Assembly: GCA_963082875.1 (NCBI GenBank)
Contig: OY720101.1
Coordinates: 4,464,001-4,528,000 of the forward strand
From: Corella eumyota
Lineage: Eukaryota; Chordata; Ascidiacea; Phlebobranchia; Corellidae
DNA length: 64,000 nucleotides
Direction of reading: 5' to 3'
Under the pieces are notes generated by a model. It ran no database searches. It worked only from the letters and a program-made list of their open reading frames with translations, and was not told the origin of the DNA. Shown piece by piece: positions 27,401 through 37,900 of the stretch (position 1 is the stretch's first letter; each line of letters begins with the position of its first letter). Position numbers and translations under genes: made by a program.

Positions 27401-28199
27401 GCTAATTCTCATAAAAACCGTAATAAACTCTCATAAAATAACCAACCTTGAACAATAATCACCCAAACTTGAGTTAAAACAGGTGTAGAACTACTATCAA
27501 CACATACTAAAGTAACATTAGATGAACTGGTAAGAGGTTGTAAAAAGGTGAGGTTGGAATAAATATTTCCATCTTCTATTACACAGGAGATTGAATTAGT
27601 GTCAGAGCATTCCATAAAAACAGCATTATAAAACCTTAATGGACTATTAAATTCAATCAAACTCCATGAACAAAAGGTAATATGAGCTGATTGTGGTATT
27701 GTAGCAGTTACAATTAAATCTGTGTAACCTGTTGCCCAAACATCTCCATTTTGTGAAGATGGAATTGTTGCTAACTGGCCACTTGACAATGAACCAACTT
27801 AAAAATAGGAAAATAATTATCCACAGTATAAAGAAAAAATATAAATATTGGTGGTGCCTACAATTTTTAACATACTTTAAAAAAAGTATTACCCAAAAGT
27901 AAATTCAAGATATAAATTTTGACATATGAAATCGATGAGAAAACCTAAACACAATAATGGTGACATAACTATTTAAAGTTCTGATGTAAAATAACTGTAT
28001 AAATATATATACAGTATTTATCAAAAAATTAATTGCGACATAGCTTATTTGTCTAAACTAAAATCAAACAAACAGTTCCTTCTTAAAAATTTTAGCTTGG
28101 TGTATATATCTATATATATATCAATTAAATTAACTAATTACAACACTTTATACAAACATAACGAACAGCATTGTAACTTACTTTATTTGACAACAGCAT
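24410..28199 (-). CDS. Gene A2: V-Ig/sushi/Ig receptor with YxN tail
   Basis: Single-pass receptor, 515 residues, 13 exons: 28182-28199, 27893-27944, 27447-27797, 26904-27095, 26112-26251, 25798-25936, 25600-25719, 25458-25540, 25105-25372, 24856-24896, 24691-24721, 24579-24619, 24410-24481. All introns are GT-AG and the frame is open. The signal peptide is split over two exons, with core YILNLLLVGSL. Residues 31-140 are the V-like Ig domain, 141-204 the sushi domain, 205-297 an Ig domain nearly the same as in A1. The second Ig domain (298-about 395) is clearly diverged from A1. Residues 410-432 are the membrane helix. The tail has YINF (Tyr460), YANV (Tyr495) and YENV (Tyr504); pYxN is the known Grb2 SH2 ligand pattern. 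The tail ends QKDL. Exon joins are predicted, not seen as cDNA. Confidence 0.8.
24942..25010. mobile_element. Snapback hairpin in A2 intron 9
   Basis: A perfect 22-bp inverted repeat: arms 24942-24963 (ATAACCATTTTAAACAAAAC...) and 24989-25010, loop 25 bases. Block B lacks it: the site near 53785 has only a simple AT stretch. A tiny fold-back element or a local inverted duplication are both possible. Confidence 0.65.
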
Positions 28200-28818
28200 T
28201 TTGGTGACCTACCCAGGTAATATAAAATATTAAATCCTTTATTACTTTGTGATATTACTGAAGATTGCAGAGCTATCTACACAGTTAGTATTGGGTTGTA
28301 AACATAAAATTAATGCTTGCAGAAAATTTTTTTTAACAAATAATGTGCAAAAACATGCTGCTATTTAGTAACTGTGTTAACACTTTAATATATATCTAAA
28401 ATTAAAAAAATAAAGTTAGGTATAAAGTTAGGGCCAATACGGAATGTGAGCCGTCGATTGGTGAAATTTCTTAATAAATGCCCTAACTCGAGAAATAATT
28501 TTAAGCAAAAATCTATATATTTTTTTAATTAATATTGATGAAAATTTGTTGAGATTTAAATTACATGTTAACTTTTAAAATTTGAATGTTAAAACTTATT
28601 TAAAATGAAGCACTTCTAGAAGGGATTGTGCGGGCACAGGGTTTATTTTTTAATTATGTTGAAATTTTTCTAACTTGCACAAAAATATCAATGCTATTAG
28701 ACTGGTCAGGTAGTTGACCTGTAAGTGTTTGTAAGCTAATATTTATCATTTTTGAAATGTAGACTTTCAAAATTAACAACATTCAGATATAACCTTATTT
28801 TGTTATAATTTTTTAAAT
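28200..28818. promoter_or_regulatory. 5' flank of gene A2
   Basis: Upstream side of A2, colinear with 57262-57910 in block B. The start codon context is ACCAAAATG, favourable for initiation. I see no convincing TATA box. No other feature is recognised in this AT-rich stretch. Confidence 0.35.
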
Positions 28819-29103
28819 TGACCGGTAGTGGTAAGAACTCTTGCTACACAACACATGAGGTCCTGGGTTCAATCCCCACTGATTTCATGCTGTAGCGCCC
28901 TTGAGTAAGGCGCTATAAACGGTATGAACTCCTGCTGAGCCAGCACTTAATCAGCAGCATAATTACCGGGCAATTATAGTCTTTATAATATCTCAAACTG
29001 CCACAGGCAACTCGAGACTGGGTCGGAGTAACTTATGTTACTCTATGTTTAAGTCGCGCATTCGACTTTCCCACATCAAGGATAAAGATATACAAAAAAA
29101 AAA
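28819..29103 (+). mobile_element. tRNA-derived SINE, apparently full length
   Basis: The head looks like a tRNA gene: an A-box-like TAGTGGTAAGAAC near 28826 and an exact B box GGTTCAATCCC at 28866-28876, the internal RNA polymerase III promoter elements. A tRNA-unrelated body follows (CCCTTGAGTAAGGCGCTAT, then TTACTCTATGTTTAAG), ending in an A-rich tail. Block B at 57910-57930 shows the empty site, TTTTTTAAATACAGCC. A short AAAT may be the target duplication, but A-richness hides its length. It inserted in block A after the duplication, unlike the fragment shared by A1 and B1. Confidence 0.85.
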
Positions 29104-29269
29104 TACAGCCTACCTAATTAAAAATACTTTGAAAGTAATAAATGTCTTATATGATATAGCTAAATTTTGCTTTTTATGCAAAGTTTGTTTTCCGCAAAAA
29201 AATGATAAAAGAAAACGATAAATCGCTTAAAAATGACAAAAATAGGATATTTTTTTATGTCTGCCAAAA

Positions 29270-31060
29270 GGGGACCAGAAGCTTCGGCCAGAAGGTTCGG
29301 CCTGAAAAAAACGCGGGGGGGTCGGTGACGAAATTGCCGCGTAAAATGTCAGTTTAAGACCATATTTTACAGATATTCAAAATAAAATTTGACAAAAAGT
29401 ATAATAAATAAAAAAAAATTTAAAAGTTGTTAAGAAAAATGTATACGTTAGTTTTTAGAATATTTATTTTTTTTTTAAATTTTTGTTCCAAAAATGTATT
29501 TTTAAAACGGATTAAAGACGGGCGCTTTTGGCCTGCACTATTTTTCATTTAACTGCGGGAAGTCCATGGCGTAAAACCCGCGTTTGAAATCAACGTAAGA
29601 CCGTATTTTATCAAATTTCAAAATAAAATTTGACAAAAAGTGTATAATATACAAAAATTTTAATTGGTTGTTACGATAAATACATATGTTAGTTTTTAGA
29701 AGATTTATTTTTTTAAAGATTTTTTCCCCAAAAACGTATTTTTAAAATGGATTAAAGACGGCCGCTTTTGGCTTGCAAAATTTACTTTCGGTCTGCGTAA
29801 TTTTTATCTATCTGCGGGAATCCACAACATAATCCCCGCGTTTGATGTCAACGTAAGACCGTATTTTATCGAAATTTAAATTAAAATTTGACAATAGGAT
29901 AATATATGAAAAAATTTTAATTGGTTGTTACGTTAATGACATATGTCGTGCTGCGAAATTTTAATTTCACTGATATACCATATTTTACAGATATTTAAAA
30001 TATAATTTTGCAATAAGTACAATCTATAAAGAAATTTTGGGTGGTTTTGACACTTAAGATTTATCTTAGTTTAACTGATACTTAAATGATTTTTATATCA
30101 AAAACTAAATTTAGGACGGAGAAGATTTTGCCTTAAGTTATTAGTTTTCAACATGTAAAAATTGTTTTCAATAAATCAAATTTTGGTATTTGTAAATAAG
30201 ATTTTGTTTTTTTTTAATTACTTTTAAGTTTTAGGTTTTTTTAAAACAAAGTTGTTTTTTTGTAAATTTTTTGTTAAGTAATTGAATTTTTAAATTAAAT
30301 TTTGGTTTATTTAAAACAAATTTAGGATTTTTTGTTTGTTTTTAGTTTCAATGGTTTAGAAGTTTACGGTTTGCTATTTGGCACCAAACTTAAAAAGTAA
30401 AGCTGGTTTAAGCTAAATTTTTAGTCTATTTTTAAATTATAAACTAAGTTCAAAAACTAGTGGTTATCAATAAATTAAAGTTTATAGCTGGTGTTAATTA
30501 ATAAATTAAAGATTGAATCCGGGGGTAAATAATAAATTGTATTTTAAATTTGGGGCTGTTTATTGAAAAAAATTGGGATTTGATAACATTTTTTATGTTG
30601 TTGGGGCTAAATAATAAACAAAAGTTTTAAACTGGGGGTAATTAATAAACAATAGTTTGAGTTTATCTTTTAAATAATTGTTTTAAAGCAATTCCTTTTT
30701 TTTTCTAAAAGTTTATTCTTATGTGTTTGTTAAGGTTTTTTTATTTAAAATTTTTTTTTAAATTTTCAATTAAAATTTTTTTATATACTATACTTTTTGT
30801 CAAATTTTATTTTCAGTTTCGATAAAATACGTCTTTACGTTGACATCAAACGCGGGCTTTACGCCGTGGACTTCCCGCAGTTAGATGAAAAATTGTGCAG
30901 GCCATAAGCGCCCGTCTTTAATCCCGTTTTAAAAATACATTTTTGAAACAAAAATTTAAAAAAAATAAATATTCTAAAAACTAACATATACATTTTTTAA
31001 AATATGGTCTTAAACTGACATTTTACGCGGCAATTTCGTCACCGACCCACCGCGTTTTTT
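29270..31060. mobile_element. Fold-back DNA element with long inverted arms
   Basis: The outer arms, about 29304-29345 and 31015-31060, are inverted copies (CGGTGACGAAATTGCCGCG against CGCGGCAATTTCGTCACCG). The left arm continues as about three tandem copies of a roughly 245-bp unit (29320-30000); the right arm has one (30720-31060). The centre is AT-rich and non-coding. A short lead with CTTCGGCC-type words (29270-29303) is found only on the left. Block B keeps the empty junction at about 58090 (GCCAAAATATGAACTTACG). It is non-autonomous: no transposase is encoded. Confidence 0.85.
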
Positions 31061-31115
31061 GAACTTACGACGATAACGTCGTGGGTCACGTGACTCGCGA
31101 GTGTGGGGATTTTCC
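31061..31115. promoter_or_regulatory. GC-richer conserved block with CACGTG palindrome
   Basis: GAACTTACGACGATAACGTC is followed by GTGGGTCACGTGACTCGCGA. ACGACG and CGTCGT form an inverted repeat, and CACGTG is an E-box-type palindrome. It is essentially unchanged in block B (58093-58147), while surrounding AT-rich DNA has drifted. A regulatory role is inference. Confidence 0.35.
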
Positions 31116-32087
31116 CTATTTAGAATTTTTCAACTTCAAACCCTGTTATCTCGAAAACTACTTGATCAATTTTAAAAATAGTGGTTTTATCGTGCAAGTT
31201 AAAAAAGTTACCCTGCAGCCGCACAATTCATTTAAGTAGCGAGATTAACAGTTTTTTTTATTTGTTGAATATCCAGGGACGCGGTATTTGAGGAAAAAGA
31301 AAATAAAGAACCGCCTCGATTAACTTAAAACAGCACGGAAGCGATAGGGAAGTAAAAGATGTATATTACACTATTAAGACCCTTAAAACTTCACTGTTAA
31401 AAACATGTGCAGGTGTTATATTAAATATTTTTTTAAATTAAGTGAGATAGATGTTATTCAGTCTGATACATTTAAATAGTGGGCACGTGAAATAAGTAAT
31501 AACTTATATTTGCAAAAATTATTCAGTATAGAAATTTATAGTATAATAATTAATTTTTATTTAACTATTGTTTGAAATAACGACATTATTTTGAAAATAC
31601 AACCAATCAACAACTTACATTGCTTTCTTCACTCTAAAGACAACAATTTTTGCACATTGTTAAAAAGAATTATTAATTAATTCCTTATATAAAAACTCTT
31701 CATATACAAATTTTTTTTTTTTTAATTAAAATGTAAACTTCTTGCTGTTTTAACAAAAGTATTCTTTGTGCCGAGGTATCTGCTGGCTGAAAGGACTGGC
31801 TATCTTTCTACATCAGGTCTCACTAGTAGTTACCACACAGTGACTATTTACCACACAGGACGTGTTGACTGTTTGTTGACTGTTTTTTTGAGGATATCGT
31901 CATTTGGTTAAAAAAACAAATACCGACAATAACAGTAGGACACTTCTTTAACTCCAGCCTTAATCCTCTTTGAAAAATGCCGTTAGTTCTTCTTAATACA
32001 AAAAAAGATTAAAAAATTTCCTTATTTTTTTTTGTGTTAAATGTATAATTAGTAAATGTATAAATAGTGTGATAATTAGTAGGAACC

Positions 32088-32123
32088 TTCTACATCACAT
32101 ATTGACAAATTTGTGATGTAGAA
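32088..32123. other. Conserved hairpin near the block A end
   Basis: Perfect 11-bp arms TTCTACATCAC (32088-32098) and GTGATGTAGAA (32113-32123) with a 14-base loop. Both arms and loop are intact at 59062-59097 in block B. It could be a structured RNA, a protein-binding palindrome or a relic of a small element. Confidence 0.5.
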
Positions 32124-32226
32124 TGTAGAAATTTTAACAAATTTTGTTAATTTAACCTTTTTTAATAATTGTGTTTAAATTTCAGAAGGTTTTTACCATA
32201 AATTCCAAAGGTTAAATTTAGCTATA

Positions 32227-32392
32227 CTTCATTTTCCGGTTCCTTTATTTTCCGTTTCCTTTATTTTCCGTTCCTTCATTTTCCGGTTCCTTCATTTTCC
32301 GTTCCTTTATTTTCCGGTTTCTTCATTTTCCGTTCCTTCATTTTCCGGTTCCTTCATTTTCCGTTCCTTCAATTTCCATTACCTCATTTTCA
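32227..32392. repeat. Minisatellite, 15-16 bp unit
   Basis: About ten copies of CCTTCATTTTCCGGTT-like units, with alternating CCGG and CCG forms. It begins right where the similarity to block B stops, so it may sit on the duplication breakpoint. Confidence 0.85.
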
Positions 32393-32656
32393 GTCGACCC
32401 AATATTTATACCATTTTCTTATCTTCTCTTTAGTTTATAGTACAAAGTTTTACTTATGAAACTTGTTATATATTGATTGTAAATCTTCCACGTGCAGACA
32501 TTAAATTCCTTTATTTTAATTTGCAGTTATCCAGATATTATAATCAGATAATTATTTGTTACCAAACCTTTAATGAAGTGTTTCTAAGTTTTAGGAATTA
32601 AGCTTTACTTTTAACAAGATTCGTTACAAAAATTTACCTTTTTAAAAAATGCTAAT

Positions 32657-34954
32657 ATGTTTTTGTGGTTTAAAACCGGTTTTGTTGCAGTTTTACTGAT
32701 TTTACTCAACATTTCAGGTAGGTTTTGGCTTTGATTTATTGGTAAGAATAAAGACAGTCTGACAGTCCACAGCCTTAAAATATTTGCAAACCATTAATCA
32801 GTCTTTAAATGTCTCTGTCATTTTTTGTTTATTGTGTGGACTTTAGTTTTTTAACTTTGTTAGCAATTTTTTCAATTACCAAAAATATTTGCTTTTTGTT
32901 ACTTAACTTATAAAGGATAGTTAGTTGTTAGTTTAGGTAACCAGACACTTCGGCCCCCGGACACTTCGGCCAAGACACTTCGGCCAAAATTTTTTTTTCA
33001 AAATAGCGGGGATTTTGCATTTTAATTACCGCGAGAAATTTTATTTTCGCGTAGTTTTATACAGTTTTTTAGACAGTATTTGAAACAAAATAAGCAGTAA
33101 ATTAATATTTTTTTTTTAATAATAATGTGCAAGAACATGTTATCTTTCTTTTGGCGTGTCAATTTTTTAATTTTACAAACTAAAACCTATAAAAAACTAA
33201 TTTTGAAAGAGCGCACTTTTAGGTGACGGAGGACAATCCATAATGATATCTCGTATTTTGCCAAATAGTGCCGCCTTTCCAAACAATATTTGAAGAAAAT
33301 AGAGCGTTAATTTTTCATTTTTTACACTAAGGATTATGCATAAATATGTTATCTTTCTTTTCCCGTGTCAATTTTTTAATTTTACAAACTAAAACCTATA
33401 AAAAACTAATTTTGAAAGCGCGCGCTTTTAGGTGACACAAGACGATGCATTATGATATCACGTATTTTGCGAAATGGGGGCCGTCTTTCCAAACGATATT
33501 TGAAGAAAATAGATCATTAATTAATCATTTTTTATACTGAGGAATGTGCATAAATATGTTATTAGTTATTGTCCGTGATAATGTATATAAATTTATAAAC
33601 TAAAACACAAAGAATGAAACGTTTAAAGAGTTGCCAGAAGATTTGTCCTGCAAAAAAACGGCGGGGAGTCGACGATGAAATTCCCGTGTATATAGTCAGC
33701 GCAAGACCATATTTTACTGATATTCAAAATAAAATTTTGCATAAAGTACAGTATATATAAAAGTTTTTATTAGTTGTTACCTTAATAACATATGTTAGTT
33801 TTTTAAATATTATTTTTTTTTAATTTTTGTTTTTTTTACCAAATTTTATTTAAAATATCGGTAAAATATGTTCTTGCGTTAAAGGTATGCGCGGGCTTAA
33901 CGCTGCAGGCTTCTCGCTGTTTAATGAAAAATTTCGCAGGCCGAAAGCGATTAGTCGTAAAATTTTGAAGGCCAAAAGCACCCGTCTTTAATTCGTTTTA
34001 AAAAAAGGTTTTTGAAACAAAAATTAAAAAAAAAAATAATATTCTAAAAACTAACATATGTCATTAAGGTAACAACTAATAAAAACTTTTATATATACTG
34101 TACTTTATGCAAAATTTTATTTTGAATATCGGTAAAATATGGTCTTGCGCTGAATATATACACGGGAATTTTATCGCCGACTCCCCGCCGTTTTTTTTCG
34201 GGACAAATCTTCTGGCAACTCTATAAACATTTTATTCTTTGTGTTTTAGTATATAAATTTATATACATTAACACGAGCAATAACTAATAACATATTTATG
34301 CACATTCCTCAGTGTAAAAAATGATTAATTCATGATCTATTTTCTTCAAAGATCGTTTAGAAAGACGGCCCCCATTTCGCAAAATACGTGATATCATAAT
34401 GCATCGTCTTGTGTCACTTAAAAGCGCGCGCTTTCAAAATTAGTTTTTTATAGGTTTTAGTTTGTAAAATTAAAAAATTGACACGGGAAAAGAAAGATAA
34501 CATATTTATGCATAATACTCAATGGAAAAAATAAAAAATTAACGCTCTATTTTCTTCAAATATTGTTTGGAAAGGCGGCACTATTTGGCAAAATACGAGA
34601 TAACATTATGCATTGTCCTCCGTCACCTAAAAGCGCGCGCTTTCAAAATTAGTTTTTTATAGGTTTTAGTTTGTAAAATTAAAAAATTGACACGCCAAAA
34701 GAAAGATAACATGTTCTTGCACATTATTATGTTTTTTATTTTTTTTAACTTGAAAAGTTTTTATTTTTATTAACATAAATTATTTTTTATGTCAAAATTC
34801 CGTTGTGTGGTTTACTATTTTTAAATGGTAAATATACTTAACAATTACACTAACTGCATCAATTTCTAATATCTTTTTTGCTGTAGGTGCCTCTTTTTTA
34901 ATTAAAAATTCTGATGTTAAAACATACAACATTAAAATTAAAAATTTATTTTAA
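32657..34954 (+). CDS. Possible two-exon gene for a small secreted peptide
   Basis: An ATG at 32657 opens a classic signal peptide (MFLWFKTGFVAVLLILLNIS) that ends at a strong donor, TCAG/GTAGGT, after 32717 (phase 1). The next good acceptor, a pyrimidine-rich tract ending CTGTAG at 34886, joins in frame to 34887-34954 and adds about 22 residues (ASFLIKNSDVKTYNIKIK...) before TAA. The intron would hold the nested fold-back element 32941-34735. The mature part is short and matches nothing I know. Exon 1 is the better-supported half; the true second exon may be elsewhere or lost. Confidence 0.3.
32941..34735. mobile_element. Nested fold-back elements
   Basis: The outer arms, about 33108-33600 on the left and 34230-34735 on the right, are inverted copies (GTGCAAGAACATGTTATCTT against its complement at 34705-34728), each holding about two tandem units. 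A left-only lead, 32941-33107, carries three GACACTTCGGCC-type words. Inside lies a second fold-back, about 33620-34230, of the same family as 29270-31060 (shared ACATATGTTAGTTTTT and GCGGGAA-like words). No transposase is encoded. The inner element landed at the centre of the outer hairpin or was copied together with it. Confidence 0.8.
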
Positions 34955-37900
34955 ATTTTTTTTTTCATTTTTTTTTTCTGTATGCATCGCGAAATTTAAT
35001 AACTGTGATATATTCAAAGTTCAAACTTGTTATTCATCGGTGTTATATGTAATAAAGTTAACACGCAACAAACATGTAAGGTTTTTTTGCAAGGCAATTA
35101 TAGGAATTGTGCAGAATATATTAATCTTAAAAAATTACAATATTTTTAAAGCTTAATTTTGCATTGGTATAAAGTTTAAATAAATTACGCATATATCATT
35201 TATTGTGTAAGGGGCATTATGTTCTTGCTTTTGTATAATAGATTTCACTTCTTTGTGTACCAAGCTATTGTCTTGAAATTTTATTTCCGTGTATTTCAAC
35301 GTCTGCTATTAATATGATTCGCTATCAATTTACACAAAAATATCACGTGAGTTTTCATACAAAACCAAACAGCAAAGCAAAGTCACAACACCAGCAAAAA
35401 AAAAGACGAACCATCGCGAAAATATAATTCCCGTTTTATTTTCTGCTTTGTAAACAACATACCAAAAGTCAACACCATTTAAATAAATCTTGTTGTTGGC
35501 TTATAAACTTAGCAACTTAGTCTTTGTTATAGACCAAGTCTTTGTTGGTTGCTAAGTTGGCTTATAAACTTAGCAACCACATTTTAAAAGGCATTTGGTC
35601 TTTGTTATACGAAGGCAGATAACATACACAAAAATATTTTTTGAACAGTAAATTAAATTCAAAATCGAAATTGTATTGTTTAACTTCTAACGGCTTACGT
35701 GATTTGTTCAATTAAAAAAAGGGATGGGGAATATAAATTTACAATCTCGTATAGTTGTAAGTTTTTACAGTTGATCGCAACTATAACGCTCCTAAATAGA
35801 ACAAGTAACCTAATGCGAAGTTTATTATTTTAAAGAAACCACTAGTCCATTGTTTTAAAGCCAGACAAAGCAAACTTGTGTCTGGGCAAAGTCTGTTCAC
35901 TTGATCACAACGTTTAAACGAAAGTGATTAACGTAGAAACAAAAATAAGAATTGTATATATATAACGGTTGTTTTTGCATGGTTAACAAAAATTGTATAG
36001 TCGACAAAATACCTTCGTAGTTAAAATAACAATCATTCAATATTTATAAGACGTGGGGGTTACCTATCTGCTTAACGAATATGCAATATTTATTTTATTA
36101 ATAGTGTTTTTATTAATGGTTATATATTTTAAAAGCTTTGCTTGTTTATAAATTGACTAATTAAGTGTGGGATCATATTTTATAAGCGTCATATCCTTGC
36201 AGTAAGATTGATATCCTGTTTGGTTACCACAAGCTGCTAAATGCTTATATATGTTGTGTAGAAAAATATTCTTAGTGATGCAACCAATTGTATATAAATA
36301 TTCAACTGAAAATAACAAATCATTGACAGGGCCACAAACGAAATATTTGGAAAAGCCCCCGTGTTTTTGTATATATTTAAATTCTTTTTTCACGTGTAAA
36401 CTCTGTTTTTATTAGAGCCTTTATTATTTTTTGGCTTTACGTTAATTGCAAACGTTGTTATTCTTTAAACTAATGCCATTTTATAAACAAAGGTTTACAC
36501 ACAAAACTAATTTAGCGCGTATTTGGAAAATTTCCTTTTAAGTAATTGCTACAGTTTTAACCTTCTGATACGTTATTAAGTTTAAAATAGTTTCAAAAAT
36601 TGCATTACATGTATATAAAAAAACGAGTTTTTACTTGTTTTGCGTCTTACATTGCGGTAACATATTTTTCATATTCAAAACCTATTAATCAAATAGTAAA
36701 ACACAAAGGCAACATTTGTCACGACGACCCGGTCTTAAGTCGACAGTCATGATTGCTAATAGATACCCAATTATAAAGTTTGGCAAAATGTCGTACCGAT
36801 TATAGCGCCTCATTTCAATGCATGAAAGCAGCAGGGATTAAAACCTGGACCTACAGAACTTAATTTTTATGGTCACTACTAATATTGGTACTAAATATTA
36901 ATAAAGTTAGGTTGCTTAGCACCGAATTGCAAGATTAATACATCAACAGCAAATCGCTCTTCCAACTCTTTTCCAACTGACAAGGAGAAAACTAAGTTTT
37001 TTTTTATTTTGGTTTTTCGCACTTTGAAGGTATTAATGTTTACGTAAAGATTTTAAGTATGTTATGCCATGGTTACCAAACCCAAAAATAATAGTGAAAG
37101 ATCAACAAATCAGAAAGTAAACGGCAGCACAAATCAAAAGTTATATCTTAAACAAAAAAAAACAGGTTTTGAATAAGGTTCTTTTACTTTACAGTAAAAA
37201 ATACAGTAAAAAAAGTTTACTTTTATAGATATGAATCAATTCTTTAAAACAAAATGTTACCTGAAAACGCTCCTGTAGCGAATCTAATTAAAAAAACTGT
37301 TCTTTAGTGGTTAGTTGATACAAGAATATAACATTCTGGCTAATTCTTACGGAAATAAACTTTGAATTTAAGTAATGTCTAAATCCATGTTTATTGAGTG
37401 GCGTCCGTTGACCAGAACGAAATTGCCTAACTGTTTTTAAAACGAACATTCGTACTTAATAAAAAGAGGAAATGAATCGTTGAAAAAATGATTCAATACC
37501 AGAAAAACGAGGTTAGAGTTCCCATGTGAAAAGAGATGTTAAATAACCCGCAAATTGGATAAACAAGTTATAGTTAAAAGCATTGGAACTTATTATTTAA
37601 ACAGGGAGAAAAAAATACGTCAAAGCTTGACAGCAACTAAATAACAATTCCATTTCAAATCAACATCAAAAACTGTTTGTTTATAAAATTAAAAGTTAGC
37701 TTTTGCGGATTTATCCAAAATAAGCTACACTCCCCCCAACATATTTAAATTTGTTATTTTTTCACAAATAACAACTGGTGAATCGTAAAAAACAAACCAA
37801 TTCACTTAAAATTTAACCTTATCTAGAATTAAACATTACCTATACTCTCACTTCAAAAAAAAAACTTCATATTTCTCTTTTCTTATTCTTAACAATAAAT

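Larger units (their letters stand above)
1..32220. repeat. Segmental duplication, block A
   Basis: This block is colinear with 40441-59205: both begin with the same stretch around ATTACAATGTTAA and run through gene 1, gene 2 and the upstream region to about 32220. Coding exons, introns and intergenic DNA all align, with many small substitutions and indels, so the duplication is not brand new. Block A carries three large extras that block B lacks: the satellite array 9222-22413, the SINE 28819-29103 and the fold-back element 29270-31060. The left edge may lie outside the window. Confidence 0.9.
31061..32220. other. Conserved upstream DNA shared by both blocks
   Basis: Matches 58093-59205 closely and marks the end of the duplication. 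It begins with a GC-richer block holding the inverted repeat ACGACG/CGTCGT and the palindrome CACGTG, and later holds a conserved hairpin (32088-32123). No open reading frame of note. It may be distant regulatory DNA of gene 2, which lies about 3 kb downstream in block A once the insertions are removed roughly 1 kb. Confidence 0.5.

Noticed and set aside
27890-27980. Start codon for A2 at the ATG near 27971 (MSPLLCLGFL...)
   Set aside because: It looks like a leader but joins the V exon in the wrong phase. The upstream MLLSNK exon gives a phase-matched open leader in both blocks.
28823-28895. A functional tRNA gene
   Set aside because: It has an A/B-box arrangement but no proper cloverleaf or anticodon arm, and it continues into a SINE body with an A-rich tail.
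34914-35156. 80-codon plus-strand frame
   Set aside because: Low-complexity Phe/Lys/Ile content and a start inside AT-rich DNA with no signal of splicing. A shorter spliced alternative at 34887-34954 fits better.
36157-36393. Minus-strand open frame of 78 codons with several cysteines
   Set aside because: Its first codon is GTG, not ATG, I see no convincing splice structure, and I recognise no family. Chance openness or a lone exon cannot be told apart.
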